Shown here one piece after another: positions 1 through 5,206 of a DNA stretch of 6,543 nt; within the stretch, counting starts at the first letter, position 1, and each line of letters opens with the position of its first letter. Origin of the DNA: Candidatus Methanoperedens sp. GTDB lineage: Archaea > Halobacteriota > Methanosarcinia > Methanosarcinales > Methanoperedenaceae. The stretch covers positions 1 through 6,543 of the forward strand of contig JAJRAP010000098.1 of assembly GCA_028679855.1 (NCBI GenBank), given 5' to 3'. The position numbers were made by a program, and so were the translations under genes. The notes beneath the pieces are model-generated. The model was not told the DNA's origin and did not search any database. It saw nothing but the letters and a program-made list of their open reading frames with translations.

Positions 1-247
1 ACGGAATAGAACTCACGGCAAATGGCAGGAAGACAGACCATGAAAAGAAGCCCATCCGATAGAATTGCGCAGTGGCTATCAGCGCGACAAGAACGTTCAG
101 TACTAAGGCAGTGGGCTTCATCACTTCAGGCGCAAGCCCGAAGAGCGCCATTGCCGCCAGATATCCGGAAGCACCGGCATGACCTACCGAAGAGTAGAGC
201 AGTCCTGCTACAAAGATAAAGATGGAAAGAAGAATGATGTAGTCCAT
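1..247 (-). CDS. TauE/SafE-family membrane transporter, N-terminal part (cut by window edge)
   Basis: The first 82 residues are visible before the gene runs off the window. The protein begins MDYIILLSIFIFVAGLLYS, a hydrophobic first membrane segment (about residues 3-20), then VGHAGASGYLA (21-31), which resembles the conserved glycine-rich motif of the TauE/SafE (UPF0721) family. A second long hydrophobic stretch follows at about 46-62 (TALVLNVLVALIATAQ) and a third begins near 69. Family members are inner-membrane exporters or importers of sulfite and organosulfonates and sometimes other anions; the substrate here cannot be told. The ATG lies 13 nt after the amidotransferase stop, and an in-frame TAA just upstream excludes a longer start. 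There is no good Shine-Dalgarno, only a weak GGCGAG about 20 nt away, so translation may be coupled or start from a separate transcript. Family assignment is fairly secure; substrate and any nif connection are unknown. Confidence 0.85.
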   Translation of the reverse strand, partial: MDYIILLSIFIFVAGLLYSSVGHAGASGYLAAMALFGLAPEVMKPTALVLNVLVALIATAQFYRMGFFSWSVFLPFAVSSIP

Positions 248-260
248 ACTTAATTAATTA

Positions 261-959
261 CTACTCGCCGAACTCTCTTTCAATATTGTCCAGCAGCAAA
301 TTCAATAGTTTTTGTATTTCAAACACGTTGCTAATCTGTGATACGATTTCATCTGGCTTCTGTATATACTTCCCATCCACGAGTTCATCGCCGCAGTTCT
401 GGAACATGAGATTGATGCTATCAACAGAATATTCATGATGGAACTGCAATCCTATCACACGTCCATATTCAAATGCCTGGTTTGCGCATCCCTCACTTTC
501 TGCAATTCTTAAAGCACCGGGCGGTATTTTGAATGTATCGCCATGCCAGTGGAAAGCGGTAAATATGTCGGGAAGGTTGCTGAAAATAGAAGATTTCCTT
601 GCTTCTCTGGTTAATGAGACAGGAAACCACCCGATTTCCCTAAATCTATTCTTGTTGGCCCTGCCGCCAAGGACATCCGCAATCAATTGAGAACCGAGGC
701 ATACTCCCAGGACGATTTTCTTGCTCGCAATAGCTTCAGTGATAAAATTCTTCTCTTCCCTGAGCCAGGGATATTTTACTTCCTTATAGATATTCATTGA
801 TCCGCCCATGATGACCAGCCAGTCGAAGTCATTGATATCAGGGAGTTCTTCGTTATTGAAGAGTAATGTTCTTGAAATGCGGTGACCCCTGTTCTTTGCC
901 CATACTTCTATATTTGATAAACCTTCAAAGGGTTCATGCTCCAGGGAATGAATTCTCAT
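261..959 (-). CDS. Class I glutamine amidotransferase (GMP synthase-like GATase domain protein)
   Basis: A 232-residue single-domain class I glutamine amidotransferase of the GMP-synthase-like type. Visible motifs are VIMGGSMNIY (49-58, the oxyanion-strand region), the nucleophile elbow GVCLGSQLIADVLGG (85-99) with Cys87, FHWHGDTF (136-143), and LQFHHEYS (171-178), giving His174 and Glu176 as the rest of the catalytic triad. Such domains release ammonia from glutamine for a partner synthetase, but many stand-alone members have unknown acceptors or are peptidase-like; no synthetase domain is attached. The start at 959 is supported by AGGA six nt upstream, overlapping the stop region of the CBS gene (8-nt gap). 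Its position in a nif operon suggests a role in glutamine/ammonia handling, but that is inference only. Length is normal for the family. Confidence 0.9.
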   Translation of the reverse strand: MRIHSLEHEPFEGLSNIEVWAKNRGHRISRTLLFNNEELPDINDFDWLVIMGGSMNIYKEVKYPWLREEKNFITEAIASKKIVLGVCLGSQLIADVLGGRANKNRFREIGWFPVSLTREARKSSIFSNLPDIFTAFHWHGDTFKIPPGALRIAESEGCANQAFEYGRVIGLQFHHEYSVDSINLMFQNCGDELVDGKYIQKPDEIVSQISNVFEIQKLLNLLLDNIEREFGE

Positions 960-967
960 AATTTTTC

Positions 968-1354
968 CTAACGTATTGCCTGACCATCAAACCTGTATGT
1001 ATGCAGTATATCATCAGCCCTGATAATGCCTATTCTCTCTCCGTTTTCTATCACTGCTATGTGGGAAACATTGCAGCGCTCGAACATCGCAATGGCGTCT
1101 GTAAGCCATTTATCTGAACCAATACTCAGCTCAGGTGAGTGCATTACTTCATCTACTGCAATATCCACACTGGCTTCAGCAGCCACCATGCTCCTAATAT
1201 CCTCCACTGAGATAATGCCAGCAATCCTGCCATTTTTACTGACCAGCACGCTTGCAATTTTATTTTTCTTCATGAGCTGTGCAGCCTTGCTAAGCGTTGT
1301 CCCTCCGGGAACTATGATTGGATTTTTCAGGAGGATGTGGCTTATTTTGGACAT
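968..1354 (-). CDS. Tandem CBS-domain (Bateman module) protein
   Basis: A 128-residue protein made only of two CBS domains, about residues 8-57 and 68-119. Each shows the typical end of the repeat: GIISVEDIRSM (46-56) and GIIRADDIL (109-117), with the preceding hydrophobic strands SVLVSKNGRIA and HIAVIENGERI. CBS pairs usually bind adenine nucleotides or S-adenosylmethionine and act as energy or metabolite sensors; no catalytic or DNA-binding domain is fused. The start at 1354 has GAGGT (1364-1368) nine nt upstream. It follows a repeat-bearing 121-nt gap after the ferredoxin gene and is 8 nt ahead of the amidotransferase gene. The pair may be co-translated and work together, but that is inferred from spacing alone; the ligand and partner are unknown. 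Confidence 0.88.
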   Translation of the reverse strand: MSKISHILLKNPIIVPGGTTLSKAAQLMKKNKIASVLVSKNGRIAGIISVEDIRSMVAAEASVDIAVDEVMHSPELSIGSDKWLTDAIAMFERCNVSHIAVIENGERIGIIRADDILHTYRFDGQAIR

Positions 1355-1382
1355 ATTTTCGTAACCTCTTTTGTTTTAATCT

Positions 1383-1470
1383 CCGCAAAGAACGCAAAGG
1401 GCGCAAAGCACACAGGGAAGGCTTAAGATTCCCTCCCATGCGGTATAATCTGCGTTCATCTGCGGTTTTT
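1383..1470. repeat. Short copy of a 9-nt-periodic CGCAAAG/ATCTGCG intergenic repeat
   Basis: On the plus strand, CGCAAAG occurs at 1384, 1393 and 1402 (period 9). The other end has ATCTGCG at 1448 and 1458 followed by a T-run to 1470. The two ends are roughly inverted relative to each other (ATCTGCG resembles CTTTGCG). The middle contains a small inverted repeat, AGGGAA (1414-1419) and TTCCCT (1429-1434), with a 9-nt loop. In the direction of transcription the element starts within a few nucleotides of the ferredoxin stop codon and ends before the CBS gene's ribosome site, filling that gap. The same words in the same orientation recur at 4502-4820. Similar CGCAAAG/CGCAGAT word repeats are scattered in many archaeal and bacterial genomes; function is unknown. 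Confidence 0.8.
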
Positions 1471-1475
1471 ACCTT

Positions 1476-1751
1476 TCACCCAACCCTGACCTTCGGCTCG
1501 CACACTATGTTCTTCTTGGGGCATCCTCTGGCGCATGCGCCGCAGCCTATGCAGTTCTCAGGATGCGCCACCGTCATTACCTTGGCGCCGCAGAGGTCAT
1601 CGCTGTTGGGATGGTCGATGTACTCAAACACCCCTCTGCCGCATATCTTGAAGCATTTTCCGCAGCATCCGCAGTCGTTGATGTTGCTTCTCACCACAAA
1701 GGTTGGAGTCCAGCTCCCGCCAGAGCTTGTTATTCCTGATATGTATTCCAT
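1476..1751 (-). CDS. Nif-type two-[4Fe-4S] ferredoxin (ferredoxin III / FdxB-like)
   Basis: A 91-residue ferredoxin. The N-terminal SGGSWTPTFV (10-19) matches the leader seen in the nif-specific ferredoxin III family. Two cluster motifs follow: Cys27, Cys30, Cys33 and Cys37 (CxxCxxCxxxC, ending CGR rather than CP, as in that family), and Cys67, Cys70, Cys73 and Cys77 followed by Pro. An additional Cys29 sits inside the first motif, with others at 54 and 84. The likely role is low-potential electron transfer to nitrogenase reductase or to cofactor assembly; the exact partner is not shown. The start at 1751 has AGGTGA (1756-1761) four nt upstream, overlapping the nifK stop, so the gene is probably translated with nifDK. 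The family is mainly known from bacterial diazotrophs, which makes its place directly after an archaeal nifK notable. The symbol is left blank because fdxB and fdxN usage varies. Confidence 0.9.
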   Translation of the reverse strand: MEYISGITSSGGSWTPTFVVRSNINDCGCCGKCFKICGRGVFEYIDHPNSDDLCGAKVMTVAHPENCIGCGACARGCPKKNIVCEPKVRVG

Positions 1752-1760
1752 ATTTTCACC

Positions 1761-3077
1761 TCACTGATGCAGCTTGTTGGGGTCATACTTGTGCCCCAGA
1801 ATTGCATTCGTCATCTGATCAAGCAGGTATATCGAGCCGTTGTAGCCCATGATTGGATAGCGATACACACCCACGCGGTCGTACACAGGGAACCCAAAGC
1901 GCACAAGCGGGACATCCTCATCGTCTGCTATGTCCTTGCCCTTGGAATTTCCAAGTATCAGCTCTGCTCCATGGGTTTTTACAACCTCGTGGAATTCATA
2001 GAGGTCAGTGCCTTCGAGTATCTGTGTATCAGTTCTGTATTCGCTGTTCACCGCCTTTATGTCTGGCGCGAAGTCCTTCTGCTTTGTTGCAGTCATAGCT
2101 ACAGTGGGAGTCATACCTGCCTCAGCGCAAAAGCGCACGATTGCAGACACAAGATCAGGGTCGCCAAATATCACGACTTTGCGCCCGAACATATAGTGAT
2201 GAACGTCCACCATGCTGTCGATAAGTCGCCCGCGCTCCCTGATTATCTCTTCCGGGATCGGAGCGCCACTTAACTTGCAGATATTCTGTACAAACCTGTC
2301 CGTGTTGATGACTCCAATGGGAGCAGCGTCAAGCACAGAAGGCACGTTGAACTTGTTCTTAAGATACGTAGCTGCCGAACCTGCTGTCCTGCATATCGCT
2401 ATTGTGCCCAGTGAGTTTGCAGAATCTGCTATGTCGGAAAGACTTGTTCCCCCGTCTGGCAGGACGGGTTTGTGCCCGCCAGGCAATATGGGAGTATCAA
2501 GGGTTTCGGAGATATCTGACAGGAATATGCTCTGCACATTCATTAAGCGCAGCATGTTCTTTATTTCCCTGATATCGCCGGGATTGATTATTCCCGTGAT
2601 GATGTTTATCTTGTTATTTGGCTTACCCTTTACATCCAGTGTTTCCACAAGCATCCGCAGGGCATTATCATATCCTGTGAGATGCGTGCCAACATAGCTT
2701 GGCGTGGACGCGGGGAATATTTTCATAGTATCATCGGTCAGCGCCTTCTTTGCTATCAGTTTCACATCGTCGCCTATGGTCTCGCTCATGCATGTGGTAC
2801 AGATACCAATGGCAGCCGGGTTCAGTCTGGACTTGATGTTCTTTATCGCTTCGGTCAGGTTCTTAGCTCCACCGTACACGGCAGCATCCTCGCCAAGCGA
2901 CGAAGCTGCCACCTCGGCAGATTCCCTGAAATACCGTGCGATATTGTAGCGTGGATACGTGCTGCATCCCTGAGAACCATGCACCAGCGGAACGCATCCG
3001 TGAACTCCCATGTAGGCGAGTATGGCGCCCATAGGCTGGCACATCTTGGGAGGGTTGATTACTACGCTTCTTGCCAT
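1761..3077 (-). CDS. nifK: Nitrogenase component I beta subunit
   Basis: A 438-residue beta subunit that pairs with NifD to form the cytoplasmic alpha2beta2 component I and supplies half the ligands of the P-cluster. The expected residues are present: Cys13 (KMCQP), Cys38 (HGSQGC), Cys96 (CTTCMSETIGDD) and Ser127 (TPSYVG), matching Azotobacter Cys70, Cys95, Cys153 and Ser188. The C-terminal block VGVYRYPIMGYNGSIYLLDQ (402-421) is typical. The protein starts just before the first P-cluster cysteine, so it lacks the roughly 50-residue N-terminal extension of proteobacterial NifK, as in shorter NifK and VnfK forms. The ATG directly abuts the nifD stop (TAAATG), with GGTGA at 3083-3087 five nt upstream, suggesting coupled equimolar synthesis. 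NifN is excluded by the complete cysteine/serine set and by being adjacent to the catalytic alpha subunit. Confidence 0.96.
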   Translation of the reverse strand: MARSVVINPPKMCQPMGAILAYMGVHGCVPLVHGSQGCSTYPRYNIARYFRESAEVAASSLGEDAAVYGGAKNLTEAIKNIKSRLNPAAIGICTTCMSETIGDDVKLIAKKALTDDTMKIFPASTPSYVGTHLTGYDNALRMLVETLDVKGKPNNKINIITGIINPGDIREIKNMLRLMNVQSIFLSDISETLDTPILPGGHKPVLPDGGTSLSDIADSANSLGTIAICRTAGSAATYLKNKFNVPSVLDAAPIGVINTDRFVQNICKLSGAPIPEEIIRERGRLIDSMVDVHHYMFGRKVVIFGDPDLVSAIVRFCAEAGMTPTVAMTATKQKDFAPDIKAVNSEYRTDTQILEGTDLYEFHEVVKTHGAELILGNSKGKDIADDEDVPLVRFGFPVYDRVGVYRYPIMGYNGSIYLLDQMTNAILGHKYDPNKLHQ

Positions 3078-4448
3078 TTACTTCACCTTCAAGGGTTGGT
3101 TTATGAACTTCCACACCGGGCTGTTTACCGCAACATCGATGTCCCTTGCAAAATTCACGAATCCCTCAAATCCCGCATAAGGGCCCTCTTCATAAGAATG
3201 ACCGTTGATAAAGGGAATGCCAAGCTTGTACGTCAGGTATTTCTCCTTCAACCCCCCAATAAAGAAATCAGGCTTGAGCTTGACCAGATATTCTTCTATC
3301 TCAAGGGCATTTGGATTGTCTATGCAAATATGCCCGGGCTTTGCCTTTTCCATTATTTTCTCATAGTCGTCCTTATGACCGAACGTAGTCGCTGTCAGGA
3401 TGGTCTCGATGCCCAGCTCCTGCATTGGTCTCATCCAGTGCCAGGCGCGCGGACCTCCCTGATAAATGAAACACTTCTTGCCCTCAAGCCTCTTTCTGTA
3501 GTGATCTATACCGGGCTGGTACTTCGCAAGCTCTTCAGCAATGACCTTTTCTGCATTCTCTTCAAGGTGGAAGAACTTACCCACATCGCGAAGCCCCTCC
3601 GCTGTCTGCTTCATGCCGAATAAGGACACATTGATATAGGGTATGCTGTACTTGTCCTGAATCATCTTGGCAATATATGTGGAAGAGCGCTGGCATTGAA
3701 CTATATTCAGCTTTGCTCGATGCATCACAGGTAAATCGCAGTAAGGCGAATTTCCTGTGAATATGGTAAGCACTCTAACGCCCATTCTTTCAAAGAGGGG
3801 TCTTATAATCCATGCATCACCATCGATATTGAACTCGCCTATTATGCACATGTCGTAGGGCGTGGTAACTTCAGGCTCTTTTGTTCCCACTACTTTTTCA
3901 AAGATTGTTCTGTTGGCGATGTGATGACCAAGTGACTGGCTCACACCCCTGAAACCTTCGCAGTGGAACGGTACCACAGGTATTCCAGTTTTCTCCTGGG
4001 CCTGCTTGCATATCGCTTCGGTATCGTCACCTATCAGCCCGACCACGCATGTGGAATACACGAACACTGCCTTGCCTTCCGGGAAAAGCTCATGCGATTC
4101 AAGTATGGAGTTATATAGCTTTTTTGCGCCCCCGAATACCACGCTGTCTTCGGTCAGGTCTGTACTGAAGCAGTACTTCCTGTGCAGCTTTGTATCTGAC
4201 AGGTTTCTTCTCGTTCCCCAGGTATAGTAGGCGCAGCCTATTGGTCCATGCACTAAGTGGATAACATCCTTCACAGGACCTCCTACTACACCCCTGCAGC
4301 CTGAGAACGTGCAGCCGCGCTCGGTCATGTCTCCTGGAACTGTCTGGACATTGCACATGGGCAAGACCATGTTTTCAGGATCATGGCATACGATATGCGG
4401 CTTACGCTGCGGTATTGGGATGTCGCATTCCGGTAATATTGTTGTCAT
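3078..4448 (-). CDS. nifD: Nitrogenase component I alpha subunit (catalytic, cofactor-binding)
   Basis: A 456-residue alpha subunit that holds the active-site metal cofactor where N2 is reduced to ammonia. P-cluster ligands are Cys46 (ERGC), Cys72 (HGPIGC) and Cys134 (STCVVGLIGDD). Cofactor ligands are Cys252 (NIVQCQRS) and His417 (INGHSYEEGPY), and the substrate-site residues Gln171 and His175 lie in CEGFRGVSQSLGHHIAN (163-179). Arg80 matches Azotobacter Arg96. It lacks the roughly 50-residue insertion of the clostridial form. Several motifs look VnfD/AnfD-like (TERGC, GCAYYTW, GGPRAWHW at 331-338, NGHSYEEGPY), but there is no delta-subunit gene and nifK abuts directly, so nifD is the best symbol. 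The start at 4448 is preferred over an upstream ATG at 4544: GGAG lies six nt before it and homology begins here, while the extra 32 codons run through the intergenic repeat. Confidence 0.95.
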   Translation of the reverse strand: MTTILPECDIPIPQRKPHIVCHDPENMVLPMCNVQTVPGDMTERGCTFSGCRGVVGGPVKDVIHLVHGPIGCAYYTWGTRRNLSDTKLHRKYCFSTDLTEDSVVFGGAKKLYNSILESHELFPEGKAVFVYSTCVVGLIGDDTEAICKQAQEKTGIPVVPFHCEGFRGVSQSLGHHIANRTIFEKVVGTKEPEVTTPYDMCIIGEFNIDGDAWIIRPLFERMGVRVLTIFTGNSPYCDLPVMHRAKLNIVQCQRSSTYIAKMIQDKYSIPYINVSLFGMKQTAEGLRDVGKFFHLEENAEKVIAEELAKYQPGIDHYRKRLEGKKCFIYQGGPRAWHWMRPMQELGIETILTATTFGHKDDYEKIMEKAKPGHICIDNPNALEIEEYLVKLKPDFFIGGLKEKYLTYKLGIPFINGHSYEEGPYAGFEGFVNFARDIDVAVNSPVWKFINQPLKVK

Positions 4449-4454
4449 TTTTTT

Positions 4455-4458
4455 CTCC
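4455..4458 (-). promoter_or_regulatory. Ribosome binding site that fixes the nifD start
   Basis: On the minus strand GGAG is followed by six A residues and the ATG at 4448. The longer alternative beginning at 4544 has no comparable site and would translate part of the CGCAAAG repeat, so the shorter start is chosen. Confidence 0.75.
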
Positions 4459-4533
4459 GTTATAATTCTCTTATTTTTTTGTAATACTGCAATTGATTTC
4501 ACCGCAAAGTCCGCAATGGGCGCAAAGATTAAC

Positions 4534-4606
4534 AACGAACTCAAAACAAACTCAAAACGAACTCAATATAATCTGAGTTCGTATCGAGTTCGTAACAGTT
4601 CGGTGT
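4534..4606. repeat. 11-bp tandem array with inverted second half
   Basis: Three contiguous 11-bp units read AACGAACTCAA (4534-4544), AACAAACTCAA (4545-4555) and AACGAACTCAA (4556-4566). After TATAATC come degenerate units in the opposite sense: TGAGTTCGTAT (4574-4584), CGAGTTCGTAA (4585-4595) and CAGTTCGGTGT (4596-4606). ACGAACTCA (4557-4565) pairs perfectly with TGAGTTCGT (4574-4582) across an 8-nt loop, and the outer units can extend the stem imperfectly. The array lies 86-158 nt upstream of the nifD start. Eleven bp is about one turn of DNA, so it could place protein sites on one face of the helix, or it could act as RNA hairpin; no known operator matches. Confidence 0.85.
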
Positions 4607-4658
4607 TAACATCTGCGTTCATCATGCCGAAACCCTGCGCATTCTCGACTCCACACCC

Positions 4659-4800
4659 ACGTATGCCCTGCAGGGCATACGTCAAGGGTTGCGCCCCTTG
4701 AGGACGCCCGTCCACGTATGCCAGTGCGCTGGCATACGTGTGCACGCAATCGACTGGCGTGACAGTCGACGTGGACACGCCCTCCAGAGGCGTGACTCTG
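4659..4800. repeat. Chain of consecutive palindromes/stem-loops between nifI2 and nifD
   Basis: At least six inverted repeats follow one another. Hairpin 1 is a perfect 24-bp palindrome with arm ACGTATGCCCTG (4659-4682). Hairpin 2 is TCAAGGG/CCCTTGA with a 6-nt loop (4682-4701). Hairpin 3 is GGAC/GTCC (4702-4713). Hairpin 4 is CACGTATGCCAG/CTGGCATACGTG with a 4-nt loop (4713-4740). Hairpin 5 is TCGACTG/CAGTCGA with loop GCGTGA (4750-4769). Hairpin 6 is CACGCC/GGCGTG (4776-4794), which competes with CAGAG/CTCTG (4785-4800), again with loop GCGTGA. Hairpins 1 and 4 share the arm ACGTATGCC. The block is more GC-rich than its surroundings and would be present in a nifI2-nifD transcript. There is no T-run directly after it, so a simple terminator is not favoured. 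Confidence 0.85.
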
Positions 4801-4820
4801 GGCGCCTTTATCTGCGGTTT

Positions 4821-5198
4821 CTATTTGATCGCCTGTTCTCCACTTTCTCCCGTTCTCACTCTCACTGCATCTTCCACAGAGCACACGAAAATCTTACCAT
4901 CTCCAATATGCCCGCTCTGATTGGTTCTAATTATGGTCTCAACCACTTTCGGGACATCCTCATCCTCGACCACTGTTGAAATCATCCTTTTTGGGATAAA
5001 GCACATGCTCACGCCGGTATTTTTCTCCTCCAGCTCCATTAATGCGGGATCAAGTTCATAATTCCAGCCAGGCAGTCCTTTCTGTTTGCCTCGTCCTTCC
5101 ACGCTTACCATTGTGAGTGCCGGGACCCCTATTCCCAGGAGACCTGCTTTTGTCTCCTGCAAATTGTGTCTTCGTATTATGGCGATAACTTCCTTCAT
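4821..5198 (-). CDS. nifI2: PII-like nitrogenase regulator NifI2
   Basis: A 125-residue PII-family protein. The ferredoxin-like core starts MKEVIAIIRR; the T-loop region begins VEGRGKQKG (33-41) and is longer than in NifI1, with the diverged stretch LPGWNYELDPALMELEEKN (42-60). The C-terminal PII signature SGHIGDGKIFV occupies residues 95-105. In methanogens NifI1 and NifI2 form a complex that binds NifDK when 2-oxoglutarate is low (ammonia plentiful) and blocks its activity; 2-oxoglutarate relieves this. The start at 5198 has AGGTGA (5203-5208) four nt upstream, overlapping the nifI1 stop. The gene is followed at once by the structured nifI2-nifD gap, so it may mark the end of a first expression segment. 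Assignment to NifI2 rather than GlnB/GlnK rests on the T-loop and on the nifH-I1-I2-D order. Confidence 0.94.
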   Translation of the reverse strand: MKEVIAIIRRHNLQETKAGLLGIGVPALTMVSVEGRGKQKGLPGWNYELDPALMELEEKNTGVSMCFIPKRMISTVVEDEDVPKVVETIIRTNQSGHIGDGKIFVCSVEDAVRVRTGESGEQAIK

Positions 5199-5206
5199 GA
5201 TCTCAC

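Larger units (their letters stand above)
4502..4820. repeat. Large composite copy of the CGCAAAG/ATCTGCG repeat filling the nifI2-nifD gap
   Basis: No gene is supported between nifI2 and nifD (4449-4820, 372 nt); almost all of it is repeat. At the nifD side, CGCAAAG-type words stand at 4503, 4512 (CGCAATG) and 4521, with 9-nt period as at 1384-1408. At the nifI2 side the element ends ATCTGCGGTTT (4810-4820), touching the nifI2 stop codon. Two internal stretches also match the short copy: TATAATCTG (4567-4575 versus 1444-1452) and ATCTGCGTTCATC (4611-4623 versus 1448-1460). Unlike the short copy, this one contains an 11-bp-periodic array and a GC-rich chain of hairpins. It has the same orientation and the same placement, from just after one stop codon to just before the next gene's ribosome site. 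It may be a non-autonomous mobile repeat, an mRNA processing or stability element, or both; neither is shown. Confidence 0.75.

Noticed and set aside
22..219. Plus-strand open frame of 65 codons at the left edge
   Set aside because: It is the antisense shadow of the TauE/SafE-family gene, whose protein motifs on the minus strand are clear.
1414..1434. GGAA...TTCC as an NrpR nitrogen operator before the CBS gene
   Set aside because: The spacer is 9 nt, not the 6 nt of the known GGAA-N6-TTCC operator, and it sits inside the dispersed repeat.
2682..3623. Long plus-strand open frame of 313 codons across nifK and nifD
   Set aside because: It is antisense to two clearly conserved genes and has no recognisable protein features.
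3078..4448. Calling the alpha subunit VnfD or AnfD
   Set aside because: No delta-subunit gene lies between the alpha and beta genes, and the CEGFRGVSQSLGHHIAN motif is of the NifD type; NifI1/NifI2 and the operon order also fit nif.
4449..4544. N-terminal extension of NifD by 32 codons
   Set aside because: It would translate the CGCAAAG repeat, is not found in the family, and lacks a ribosome site, whereas the ATG at 4448 has GGAG six nt upstream.
4563..4778. Open frame of 71 codons on the minus strand in the nifI2-nifD gap, and an overlapping 92-codon frame at 4606-4884
   Set aside because: Both are made of the palindrome and repeat blocks, have no recognisable domain, and one overlaps nifI2; their openness is explained by the GC-rich repeats.
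4659..4800. CRISPR array or intrinsic terminator
   Set aside because: The palindromes differ in sequence and length and have no regular spacers, so it is not CRISPR; no T-run follows the stems, so a simple terminator is not supported.
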